Shown here: positions 10,042-21,188 of the stretch, in pieces | Layout: the number at the start of each line of letters is the position of its first letter | Numbering within the stretch: position 1 is the first letter of the stretch | Origin: Allantophomopsis cytisporea | Lineage: Eukaryota; Ascomycota; Leotiomycetes; Phacidiales; Phacidiaceae | Direction of reading: 5' to 3' | Assembly: GCA_024752435.1 (NCBI GenBank) | Contig: CP103033.1 | Span: 372,001-436,000, forward strand | DNA: 64,000 bases | Notes under the pieces: model-generated | The model's input: only the letters and a program-made list of their open reading frames with translations | Database searches by the model: none | What the model was told of the DNA's origin: nothing | Translations under genes and position numbers: made by a program

Positions 10042-13000
10042 ATTAAACTACTTATGGAAGCCAAAACTCCTACAAAACCAGTTTCGAAATCGAGCTACAA
10101 GGCTGTGAATTCCTTGGAACATTCTTCATCTAGTATAAGACTTCCGATTGTGCTAGTGAGTAAACATACCATACTCCAGGGCATAAGGCGTTTGGAATAC
10201 AAAAAAGGAAGCGAAAATGGAGACTCAAGAGATCTCGTTTCGAGAGCATCCATGAGTAAACCTCGAATTGGTATGAGGTACTTTTAAAACGCAGTTTCGA
10301 TTGTGTCAACAGTAAGAGGGTACAATAACTCCTTCAGTAAAAAGTGATAAAGTGACTTCTAGTTCCTAGGTCAACATTAAAGATCTCTCAATGTACGCAA
10401 ATTGGTTACATATTTTTCAACTTACTCCCGCTCTGCACTTCCGTGATTCAAGATGGCGATGTTTGCTTTACATTCAAGGTTATTGTTAGAGAATATGTCA
10501 AATAGTAAGTTTGTAGGACCGTTCTAGGTGTTTGCTTTTCATATATTTTACTTTGTCGTCGCCGTCGAATATCTCAACTTATTTATATGCAACTGTTTTA
10601 TGTCTACCTTTTTTTATCAAGGCAACCGCTTTATTTAGTTAGGCATAACTTTTACATATCATACCATAGCTTCCTAGGTTGAACTGGCTTTATACTGTAG
10701 CTTTACACTATTGCACACAGCTTCATTCTATATACAATTGTGGGCACTGCCTTCATTCCGCTATATGGCTTAAGTTAGTTGACGAGTGCGATAATAGTCT
10801 TTAATACCGAGCAGTTTATATAAGTTCTAGGCACTGTTTTGCCCAATGTAAATAACCGACTATCTGAGTGGATATAAGCTTACCATTATGACTACGAAGT
10901 AATGAATACAAAATAACTAGCATAAGTAGCGGTGTAATACTCATTAGAGGTACCCTGCCTAAATCTGTAAGTTTAAGTGATCACGAGACGATACTAGACG
11001 TAGGAAAACCAGTATTTGAATATGTAGGTACAATACCTATCATGCCACTATCCAAGTCCGAACTGTTTGATACTACGTAGAATCTTTCGAATACTCTCTA
11101 ATCGGGACCGTATACATGATATCGTGTTATAATATGCAAATGCGCGGCCGAGAAGGCATCTCTATCGACCTCCAAAACCGGGCATCTTACCTAGGGCTAT
11201 CTAAGGTTATCAGCATACCAAGGTACCTATTCTGGGGCATCCGCATCACAAGCAGATAAGGTAAGGAGATACTGAAAGCCTCGTGGATCTTTCAGGTACA
11301 CGAGACCAGGGGCCCAACATTTATCTACCATCGACCAACGGCCATTTCTCAACTGGCTCAACCGAACATTTGCAGGATTCAGGCATGGTTTCGCGATAGG
11401 AATTATATCAGTTCGGATGCTGTTTCGTTGCTGTACAGTAAAGCTCGATTACTGGAGTGTACGATACGACGTACTCCGTACCCACGATACCTTACTGACT
11501 CCAGGTACGACGTACTGCGTATCCCTCTTCCCTGCGTAGTCGACTGGTCACACTTACAATCGGAAACTCAACACGAACATGGCTACTGACCATGGCAAAT
11601 ATACGGTTTATCATTCTTTCCCTGCGTCTATATTCCCCCTGGGCATGTACTGCGTATACCACTGAAAAAGTGTTCTTTCTTCGGCTTCTCAAGGTTAAAC
11701 TCGCAGGGGTGGAATTTGCAAGTCTGTTGTATATTTCGACTCCGCCTCTTGCTGGGCATTCTCGTGCATTCAACCATATGTACGAGTACGGAGTACCGAC
11801 ATACGCAGTACATACGAAGTCCGACGTACGCGTTAGCAATCCCACGTGCGAATACTCGTACAGGCGTCTTTTAGAATACATACATACATATACGGAGTCC
11901 AGTAGTGCTCATCATCATACCATAGTGAACACAACTGCATAGCGACATATCCACACCGTAACACGCAACCAAAAAGGCCAAGGCAAAGTGGATTTTCGCG
12001 TGGACGTTCATCCCCCTCAGCCGCCAAATCTGGCATCATAGGCAACGAAAGAAGAGGGAGAATTCGACGTTCTCATACCGACGTCCAAACAGATCTCGGC
12101 CCATCTATGGCATTCACGCCTATTGAACCTGGACCAGCTTCGGCGCAGGCCTACCTGGTTATCAAATATGTACTACTGTACCTTAGCTCGTCCACGCACT
12201 CGCCCCTGGCCGGCGGCAACTTTAAACATGATAGCGGTTGCAAAAGTGCTGGATACAACCCCGGCTCAGATATTGAATTCTTTCGTGGTGCTACTCATGG
12301 ACTAGTATTTACGGGAGAATGAGAAAGGGCGTATTGAAGGTGAAGGTGTTGTGTGACAGATATACCTACATATGTCAAGGGGAGGAGTAGACAATCAATT
12401 GAAGGTGGCGTATTTTCAGAAGGATCATAGAGTTGCAGATGGGGATTTGAGGACGTCAAAGTATATCTATGCGCATAACAATACTACTTCTCTATCCTTG
12501 TGAGGCCCCTCATCCGAACCTCACAATGGCCTTGACAATGTGGAGAGGGGGAGAGAGAGAAACAATGACCGGCTGTGCGACAACTTCAGTAAAAGACTGC
12601 ATGAGGAGCTATCCTCTCAAAGCGGGAAGAGCGTGCGTTCGGGCCATACGCCCCATGGTCTGAGGCGTATTTTCTCGGTATCGTCGAGGGGTAGGTATGT
12701 GAATTGGACAAGATTGTCGCGATTGTGCACTTAGCATAGCACACGGTGTAGAATAGACGAGGCAATAATCATCTGGGTTTCTTCCAAGTATTGTGCTTGT
12801 TGGTGATTGATGCTTGATACTTGGGTGCAGGCCACCACACAATAACAGCTTTAGTCGTTTACTTTTCCCGAAAGTCTTGAGTATTCCAATCATTGATGTA
12901 GCGGTGCGCCTCATGGTGACGGACAACGTGAGTGTTTAGTAACGTCTCATCGTGTACTACGTATGCGCTTTACTCCGACGACGCCACGGGCTGAGTTGAG

Positions 13001-15950
13001 AGAGGAGAATGTGAATGAGAGAATGAACAATGGGTCAGAAGAAAGCCATTTGTGTGGACGGAGAGACACATAGGGTCGTGTACAAAGGTAACTATGGAAA
13101 TGCAATATGCTGGCGAAGATTCAGATGCGGAAGATTTGACCTAGCCGTACTAACGTAGGTGGACTGGAGTGAGAGCTGTAGCAGAGTATATTGTATGAAT
13201 ATCCCATATTCTATGATTTCATAGCACGACATTCAATAATACTTCGCATATTATTTGCCTCCAGCGATGACCTCAAGGTCAATCAATGTTTGGCTAGAAG
13301 AAATCATCATGGCGGAGAAATCAAGATTACAGACGCCCTTATTCTTTCCCCACCTTTTCCGTGTTTTCGCCTTTTTCTGCAGTGTGATTGTGATCGATAT
13401 ACCCTTTCAATTTAACCCAAGCAATTCAGGTAGAGTAGACAGGGAGCAAAGAGAGACAATGTGGATTGTGACCACGCGTGGAAGATGTCGCAAAGTGACC
13501 ACAAAGTGGAACAATAATGGAACAAACAAGTCGCGGCTGGGAAGGATTTGGCGGCCCTATACTAACTCATGGCATGTTTTTGTATTTCATTTGCTTCATT
13601 TCTTCACTTGTCGTTTCATGTTTGGTGTAGTATTATCTTATTCGTAGAGGATGACCTCGCAGTCCTTCCTTTCTCTTTCTCTTCCTTGAGATACGCACTC
13701 TCGCTGTTCTCGGTGCGTTGTCATACAACCCAAGCACTTTAACAAAGTTCCAACGATACAGCATCCTGGATTCAGAGCAGACATATGAGGTTGGGTCAAA
13801 TGCGTAGGTCACAATGTGTGGCAAATAACTGGGAGTAGATAGGCCTTCGTCTTTTAATCTTTTCATCTTTTGATCTTTTGTCTTTTCGTCTTTTCTCTTG
13901 TGAGCTCATCTTGCCCATGTTGCATCAGTATCTCCTGGAACTGTAAGCGAGATTTCCTTTTTTTAGCTGTGGGAAGTCAGTCATCTGTGCCCTCTCTGTG
14001 CCTCTTGTTTGGTGTTAGAATGGGCCTTTGTGTGGGGAGGGATGCACGTATGTGCTCTGATGCTCCATACCAACGACAGATTGTGACCCATGTCCAGCGT
14101 GAGCTCCAACACTAAAAAGCAGATCAGATTTCCAGGGAATCCACAATGCAGGCATGCTAAACAAGAGATAGCAAGTCACTAACCTAGAATGGGGCTTCTG
14201 AGCCTCTGGAAGAGCAAGCAAGTCTTCTCCCCATGTCTCTGTATGTTCTTCTCCCTGACCTGGATTCGGTATTGTATGGGCTAATGTAGTAGCGCAGGTA
14301 CCTTGAGTTATTTCGTGTTGGATTCTCGATTGAGTCTAGAAAGAATTAGAAGATAGATGAGAAGAGAAACAGAGCGAAGGAGAGAGGGCCAATACTTTGA
14401 AGACAGAAGAGACGGAAGATGGAGAGAAGTACATACATACATACATACAGCGAGAGATGGAGCCGATCAAGGTCTGGCTGGAATGGAAGTGTGTTGGAGA
14501 GTTTGAGTTGGAGAGGCGTTTAGATAGATCGAGTTATTCATTACTATTTTGCTCTTGTTGGTGCCTTTGCTTGCTCGTGTGTGGCTTGGTCTTGGTCTTG
14601 GTCTTGGTCTTGTTGGTCTTGGACTTCTTTGGTTTCTCTTTTCTCTTTTCTCTTTTCTCTTTTTTCTCCTTGGGTATGGGTGGGTGCCTGTCTAGTCTGC
14701 CGACCTATATCTGTCGGGGCGAGATAGTGACAGGCTAGAGAGCCAAAGCACAATCGTAAATCACAAGCTCAGTAGTACGTACCTGGCAAATGCATGAGAA
14801 GGGCAAGTGAGGTATGTATTAGTTGGAGAATTGGGAGAGAGTCGAGGATTTGAGATATGGTGATGCTGTTCTAAAGCAATAAAAATCTACGTATGAAAGT
14901 TTGAACCGATGAATATGACCGACTCTATGGAAGGTACGAAATGTCAACGTAAGAGATGTATACTGACTTGTTTTATGATCTCTCTTTTTCCTTCCTTCAC
15001 TAGAATGAGAATAGAATAATACTTGATTATTGAGATACATGCATACACATATACATAGGTACATACATCAGGTAGGTACTCTACTCCATCGTAAAAACTT
15101 ACCGAATAATAATAACCTTCCTTACTATTTATTCACTCACTAAGGTACCTGTAGTGTACAAGGTTATCACTACTACTGTACAGTACCATACTAAACCACG
15201 CTACTACCAACCAAAGCAACCACTGCCCTCTTTGTACTTGGTACCTTCACCTCACAACTCACCTCACCTAGATAAGTGACCATGCTGCTCATACACACAC
15301 ACACACACACTTTCCCACGCCGCATACATTATACAAGCATTCCTTCCTCCCATCTCAACCGCCGTTCCCGTACTTCTTCAACTTCCTTCATTCTCCTCTT
15401 CCAATCAATCACTCAATCACTCAGTCAATCAATCAAAGTCATTCATTGTTCAAATTCAATCACTCTCCCTCTCTGCCAGTCCTTTACTGCGTCTGGAAAT
15501 TGTTGTGTTGTTTTTCGAAATTACGAGTCAACCCTTCTACAGCTAATCCCATCCCCTCCCCCCCTGAGGAACAAAAGTCAAATCAAATCTTGGCGGGATT
15601 CTCCTGACCATTACGACAACTTGTCTTTGAAAATTATTGTGAATTGTCTACTACGAAGACATTCAAAAAGGAAGAAGAGAGAAGCAGAGGAAGAAGATAA
15701 AGGAACAGGAAACAAATACATCACTACGAATTGTCCTTCTGAGCTTATCGTCGGGTCGACCATATCGAATTCATCCACACTCTCCCACCGTTTCTCGACT
15801 TACTGTCAAAATCATCGCAGTCCACGAGGAACAAAATTACGACCTTTCGCACCATAGTCACCGTCGAAACGATATTCCCGTCTATAAGTGAGCCATCACT
15901 TATAAGCTATACCCTCTCTCTCCTCTTATCCAATTATATCTGCGGCAACC
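10042..15950. other. Gene-poor 5.9-kb region with repeats and low-complexity leader
   Basis: No convincing gene. 10300-11450 is AT-rich; 11447-11905 holds a cluster of TACGGAGTA-like words (separate entry). 13000-15000 contains many short overlapping open frames without domains. 15180-15950 is rich in C, T and A and resembles a long fungal 5' leader for the membrane protein at 15951; a 193-codon open frame there (15276-15857) is Ser/Thr/His-rich and looks like leader, not protein. Microsatellites: ACAT units at 14431-14449, GGTCTT units at about 14586-14613, AC units at 15293-15310. A short aldo-keto-reductase-like relic may lie at about 11980-12305 (see findings). Confidence 0.45.
11447..11905. 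repeat. Cluster of TACGGAGTA / TACTCCGTA-like words
   Basis: Within about 460 bp there are many variants of the near-palindromic words ACGTACTCCGTAC, GTACGACGTACTGCGTA, GTACTGCGTATAC, GTACGAGTACGGAGTAC, ATACGCAGTACATACG and ATACGGAGTC. Such words are dispersed in many fungal intergenic regions (a single example is ACTACGGAGTAG near 24940), but here they are dense. Overlapping open frames on both strands in this stretch follow from the repeated words and are not called as genes. Confidence 0.5.
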
Positions 15951-16550
15951 ATGTCGTCGACTATCAATGAGAAATCGGACGCTACCGTCTCCATCACCCG
16001 TCCAGTGCCTTCCCGCCAACCTTCCGCAGACAACACCAAGCTTCTCTCTACAGTGATAGATGATGTAGACAGTGGACACACCCTGACTCCTGCCACTACT
16101 CGCGGCAACCCAACTGAAGAGAAGAAGGGCTCATTCTCAAGAGATCCATCCCCAGCCAGTGCCTTTTACCTTCACCCAACAACACGCTACTCTCTCGAAC
16201 AGCGAAGAAGCGAGTCAAAGAACAACCTTGCTGTATATGAGACAGACATTGAAGCCAACGACATCTCCCAAACCAACACCAATGCCCTCATTCAGCCAAG
16301 AACCAACAAGGACTGCACCATTTGGCCAGGCCAGAAGACTCTCAAGGCAAACCACAAGCTTCACCGACGAAAGGGTGCTTGCAATCCATTGCGCAACCTC
16401 ACTAAGAGAAATAAGATCATCGCCAAAATCCTCATTGCTCTTGTATTGATTGGACTTGCTGTTGGTATTGGCGTCGGTGTCAGCAAAGCTGTCGGTGGTG
16501 GAGTCTGGAAGAACAACAACTCCTCGGCCCCAATCAACAACAAAAGATGA
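15951..16550 (+). CDS. Small single-pass membrane protein, conserved hypothetical
   Basis: Uninterrupted 199-codon gene starting MSSTINEKSD in good context (CAACCATGTC). The first 150 residues are hydrophilic and Ser/Thr-rich, probably disordered; a DCTIWPGQKTL segment (about 121-131) precedes a Lys/Arg/Cys stretch and one strong transmembrane helix (about 156-178, IIAKILIALVLIGLAVGIGV), followed by a short tail. This W-P-G plus basic plus single-helix layout resembles hypothetical proteins I associate with leotiomycetes, but no function is known to me. With a basic stretch before the helix and a short end after it, a cytosolic N-terminus (tail-anchored-like topology) is a reasonable inference. 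The leader is long (at least 500 bp) and pyrimidine-rich, with an upstream open frame in the same phase, so translational control is possible. Confidence 0.7.
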   Translation: MSSTINEKSDATVSITRPVPSRQPSADNTKLLSTVIDDVDSGHTLTPATTRGNPTEEKKGSFSRDPSPASAFYLHPTTRYSLEQRRSESKNNLAVYETDIEANDISQTNTNALIQPRTNKDCTIWPGQKTLKANHKLHRRKGACNPLRNLTKRNKIIAKILIALVLIGLAVGIGVGVSKAVGGGVWKNNNSSAPINNKR

Positions 16551-18268
16551 AGTGGTCTGAGTCCCAGATGGTATGTTGCCAATCCCCAGAAAGTTCTACA
16601 ACAATTTCTGATCTGTCATGTAGGTCGCTTCCTCTAAAAAGCTCCAAAACCTTCCTGTTTGTGTAAATGTAGAGCATCTGTCTACGTTCCTCATTTTGCA
16701 TTCTTTCTGTTGGGCTGTCCCCAAATAGACTTGTCGATACTCGCTTTATGGTCCCACAAGAAATCTCTCGTCTGTCGCGGATAACATGGCCTCGCCCAAG
16801 GCCGCTTTCAACACACAAAGCACAACTTCTGCCGCGCTTCATATACCCCCACCTGAATGTCTTGTTGTTGTCGGACTTGAAATGACAACTATTTTCTGTC
16901 TATTGGTCATTTGTTTGGAGTTTTCGGGTAGCTTTTTGGTATCGGCGTTTTCGTGGGAGGGTTTGGATCTGGGAGGATGGTTTTGATTGCCTCTACTTTT
17001 CTTTCAAAAGTGGACAGACTCCTGCCACTGATGCTGTTTAGAATAAGGGCTTCAGCCTGTTTGAAGATGATGAGGATGATTATGATTGTGGGGAAAGGAA
17101 TAGTCGGATACAATGAAAGACCAGAGACGTGTGTGCGTCATCCACCACGTTCAACAGCCATTTCGCCCTTTGATATCGATGCGTATACTCGTGAGCCCTT
17201 TTGATACTTTCGGTGATGAGGTGATGACAGGAATGCAACCGGAATATTGAACGACGCAGGTACAGATGACGTCTGGAATTCTATGACGATTCAAGGAAAC
17301 AAGTGAAGAATGTATAGGCTTCCCAGTGAGGAAATCAGCGCCTACAGCTACTTATGAAGAAACACGGATAGCCAGCCATTCGCTCTTAGTTTCACCCCAT
17401 GCCGGCTTCTTCTCCTCACCGATGCGGAGAAGTTCTGGGTTATGCAGCACACTTTTGCGCACAATCCGGGAGTAACGGCAGTGATAGTATAAGACTTTAT
17501 CCACTACATCGCACACTTTTGTGTGCTTTTATACAGCAGACTATTCATTCATGGAAATGAATTCTGATGTACGACAAAGGGGGTTGGGGATCTTCGAGAT
17601 GCTATGGGATTTGAATTGCTCTAACCTGTTGGTTCAAAGCATTTTTGGTAGATATTGATAAGGCCTGGAAGTTCTCATAACGTCGTAAGCGCTATTGTTG
17701 TTTTCTACATACGTACATTGTACTTCACCAATGCAAGTAAGGATGGTTCGGAGCACGAGCGAGGTTTGGAATCAGGAAGTCATTAGATCTAAACGTTGAG
17801 AGTAAGTTTGTCCACTATTGTACAAAGAATAGAAGTTAGAGAAGAGAGGCAGAACATGATCTCTATCGTACTGCGTAGAAGTGTATCAATGTCAGATCTT
17901 TCAAAATGCTTCAGTCCTTGGGTCTTTCTCCCAAGCTCCAACCGTTATCGTGATAAGGCAGTCTACTCCACCTTTGAACGCAGCTGTTGTGGGAGGCTAC
18001 CTTACACAGTAAGATTCCGCGCGGCGCGTTTCTATAAACCATTTTGTGATCGGGCTTGTTTGATTGGCTACACTGATATCTGACTGCTTTGCAGTGAATT
18101 ACTAGTCAAATGTTGATAATAGAATAACACCCGTTGAAATCATACCATGAGGCATCGCACCGCAATCATCGCTTTCTGCCACTGTTAGATCTCTATAAGT
18201 ACTTGTGTATATCCAAAAAATTCCTACTTATTTCGGATCATTTTATCAGATAGCACAGTGCCTCGACT
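16551..18268. other. Intergenic region, no gene seen
   Basis: About 1.7 kb: 3' flank of the membrane-protein gene, then the promoter of the P450. Several short open frames (for example 16786-16986 and 17796-18083) are compositionally unremarkable and show no domain. A short repeated word GTGTGCTTTTATAC / CACACTTTTG occurs around 17445-17530 but is too short to call. Confidence 0.4.
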
Positions 18269-20035
18269 ATGGCTGTCATCACTTTTCCTGTTCTCAAAAG
18301 CGGGGAGAACAGTCTTCTGAATGATAAGGTCGTCTATCTATCTATTGCTCTTCTGTTCTTGTATGCAATATATCATGTGAGTTATGCCCTAAGTAAATGC
18401 GATATTCTTATTCTTACATGAACAATTAAGCTCTCAACATCTACAGATATCAAGAAAATTAATGGCATTCCAGAGATTCCAGGCGCACTGCCTATCACTG
18501 GCCATCTCCTCGCATTAGGAGACGATCATGCCACAGTCTGTGAATCCTGGTGGCGTAAATACAAGACCTCAGTATTCCAGATTCGCCTTGGAAATACCAG
18601 AGCGGTAGTCGTCAATTCTTTTGACGACTGTAAACGAATGTTGATAGGTCATCAAAGTGCTGTCATTGATAGGCCAACGTTGTACACGTTCCATGGTATC
18701 ATCTCCTCGACTCAAGGATTCACCATCGGATCTTCTCCATGGGATGAAAGTTGCAAAAATAAAAGAAAAGCCAGTGGTCAAGCACTGGGAAGACCTATGA
18801 TCAAAAGTTATTGGCCAATGCTAGATCTTGAGTCTTATTGTATCGTTCGTGACTTGGCACGGGACAGCAAGAACGGCACCATTGAGATTGGCGTTCGTCC
18901 ATATATCCAGAGATATGCCTTGAACACCACCCTCACACTTTGTTATGGTATTCGAATGGACTCGGTGTATGATAGTATGCTTCGCGAGATCCTAGAAGTC
19001 GGATCAGCTATTTCTCTCTTGCGTTCAGCATCTGAAAATTACCAAGACTACATCCCTATCCTTCGTTACTTCCCAAACAACGAGAAAAACCGTCGGTCTA
19101 AGGAGCTTCGTGACCGTCGAGACAAGTATCTGAATGCCTTGTTGGATCAAGTGCGTGAGATGATCAGGAAAGGCACTGACAAACCTTGCATCTCCGCTGC
19201 AATCCTCAAAGATGAAGAAACTAAGCTGAGTGGAGTTGAAGTTTCTTCTATTTGTCTGTCACTTGTCTCCGGTGGATTTGAAACCATCCCTGGTACTCTC
19301 ACTTCCTGTATTGGGTCATTGTCAACGCCTGAAGGTCAGCTCTTTCAAGAGAGGGCATATGCGAATATCAAGAGGATGTACCCAGATATTCGTGATGCAT
19401 GGAGGAATAGCTACCAAGATGAGAAGGTCCCATATGTTAGCGCTATCATCAAGGAAGCAGCTCGATTTTACACCGTCAGTGCGATGTCATTGCCAAGAAA
19501 GACAATCCAAGACATCGTATGGGATGGTGCTACAATTCCAGCCAAAACAATGATTCTCATCAACGCGCAAGCAGCGAATCATGGTAGGTTGTTTGAAATT
19601 TCGGGATACATACTGTGCTAATAAGGAACAGACATCGATCATTTCGGCCCTTCCGCAGCAATCTTCGATCCTGAGCGCTGGCTTGACTCAAATGGCTCTA
19701 TCGACCCAGCTTCAGAAAAGACAGCGACTGGAATCCAGCACTTCTCATTTGGTGCAGGATCTCGGGCGTGCTCTGGTCAGATTATAGCCTCCCGACTTTT
19801 GTACACCGCGCTCATCCGTATCATCTGCTCCTATAAGATTGTAGCTAGCGAGACTAAACCGCCGAATGTGGACTATGTGGACTACAACCAGTTCAAGACA
19901 GCCCTTGTTGCTATCCCTCGCGACTTCGAGGTCAAACTTATCCCAAGAGATCAAGAAACAACAGAGGAATGTTTAGAGGAGGCTCGCAAGAGAACGGAGG
20001 ACTACTACAAAGAAGATGAAGCTATGAATATCTAG
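18269..20035 (+). CDS. Cytochrome P450, phenylacetate-hydroxylase-like (CYP504 type)
   Basis: Membrane-anchored haem monooxygenase. Three exons: 18269-18376, 18431-19583 and 19632-20035; introns of 54 and 48 bp (second with GCTAAT branch), phases 0 and 1; 554 aa. The N-terminus has a single hydrophobic anchor (VVYLSIALLFLYAIYH). The proline hinge (IPEIPGALPITGHLL), K-helix E-A-A-R (residues 378-381), PERW region and haem-binding FSFGAGSRACSG with axial Cys about 467 are all intact. Segments such as STQGFTIGSSPWDESCK and the C-terminal DYNQFKTALVAIPRDFEV are, in my memory, typical of the CYP504 group that includes the Aspergillus phenylacetate 2-hydroxylase PhacA and 3-hydroxyphenylacetate 6-hydroxylase PhacB. 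The sub-family and substrate remain inferred. It converges on a PaaI-like thioesterase 61 bp downstream. Confidence 0.88.
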
Positions 20036-20096
20036 AGAAACACCTGGCTATTCTCGACCAAGATATATCTAACGAGTACCTACTTTTGCAGCTTGG

Positions 20097-20840
20097 TTAT
20101 AACTTTTGCTCCCGAAATTCAATCCATAATCCTTTAGCTTCAGCAAAAACTAGTCCCTGTCCGTCTTCTATACTGCCATTTATCCAGCGTTTTCGACCCT
20201 CCTGCCTCTCAACTGCTCCCCGGACGAGAACGAACCCAGGAGTAGATATCGGATTTCGATAGTCTAGCTTGAGTGAAGCTGTAAACGTTGACTTATCTAA
20301 ACCCATCAGATATCATGTAGCAAGTATATAAAATACGTTGAACTCACTAGCGTACAATCCTCCGGCCATACCCATGACCTCATCTAATATCATAGCAATA
20401 AATCCACCATGCAAAATCCCCTCATGACCATCCAATCCATTCCCCAGTTTCAAAATTGTTAGGATCTCATCATACTCCTCCCCATTTTTGACCATGGTTC
20501 TCTGTACCTCGGCTGGTACCCCACTTGCAGAATTTGTCTCGCCACTTGAACTTTTCACTCGAAGACTCTCGTTACTATGATTATGACGGAAGCTGATGCA
20601 AGAATAGATGGTCTCCCTATTCCATACATTGTTTCCCCGCAGTATTGTGGCAAACAGTGCATCCTCGGTAGTTGGTTTCGGTTCCAACGAGGGCGTAGCA
20701 ACTGGAGTTGTTGCTGGAGAGTTTATGATCGCTTGACACCATTGGATGTCTCTAAAATAAGACAGAGTCTCTTCCGAGTGATCCCATGTACTCGCAAGTC
20801 GTGCTGTGAAGTTGGATGATGGGAGGGGCTTCGGGCTCAT
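20097..20840 (-). CDS. PaaI-type hotdog-fold acyl-CoA thioesterase
   Basis: Hotdog-fold thioesterase of the PaaI/ACOT13-like superfamily, expected to hydrolyse acyl- or aryl-CoA thioesters. Two exons on the minus strand, 20840-20348 and 20296-20097, joined over a 51-bp intron (GTGAGT...TTTAG, phase 1); 230 aa. The HGGFIAMILDEVMG motif (about residues 144-157, with HGG and the acidic helix residues) is the family signature, and the second exon supplies TASLKLDYRNP, the central strand, ending in GLVFAEAKGLWIEF. The first 110 residues form a poorly conserved extension, seen in fungal members. Its stop codon is only 61 bp from the stop of the P450 gene (tail to tail). Because bacterial PaaI acts on hydroxyphenylacetyl-CoA, a shared role in aromatic acid catabolism is possible but unproven. 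Confidence 0.87.
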
Positions 20841-21188
20841 TGTGAGGAAAGCCTATGATACACTCTCCAAATTATGCTAGTAGTAATGGAATACAGTCTT
20901 TGCTGATACCCTTTTATAATACTGCAGGGTCTATGGGGAAAAAAATATTAGGATGTTGATCTTTCTGAGTAGATGCTTTTGGCAACTTTTTGCAGGTTCA
21001 ATGATAGAAAGATAGAATCGGACCTCGGCTGATTAAGAGACGTCACGTGTATCTAATTCAGCTTCTTCCTGGTAGCAAATAAAATCCTGTAACCCAAATT
21101 CTCATGCTACATACGGATATATTCTCTAGGTCTTCTCAATTATTTATATCATTGAATGGATGTTATGCAATGTACATTTTACAATAAT
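20841..21188. other. Short intergenic region
   Basis: 348 bp between the thioesterase start and the stop of GPI10 (both minus strand). It holds the thioesterase promoter and the GPI10 3' end; a TTTTATAATAC box lies near 20910. No gene seen. Confidence 0.4.

Noticed and set aside
11492..11942. Overlapping frames of 116-129 codons on both strands
   Set aside because: Produced by the repeated TACGGAGTA-like words; no domain.
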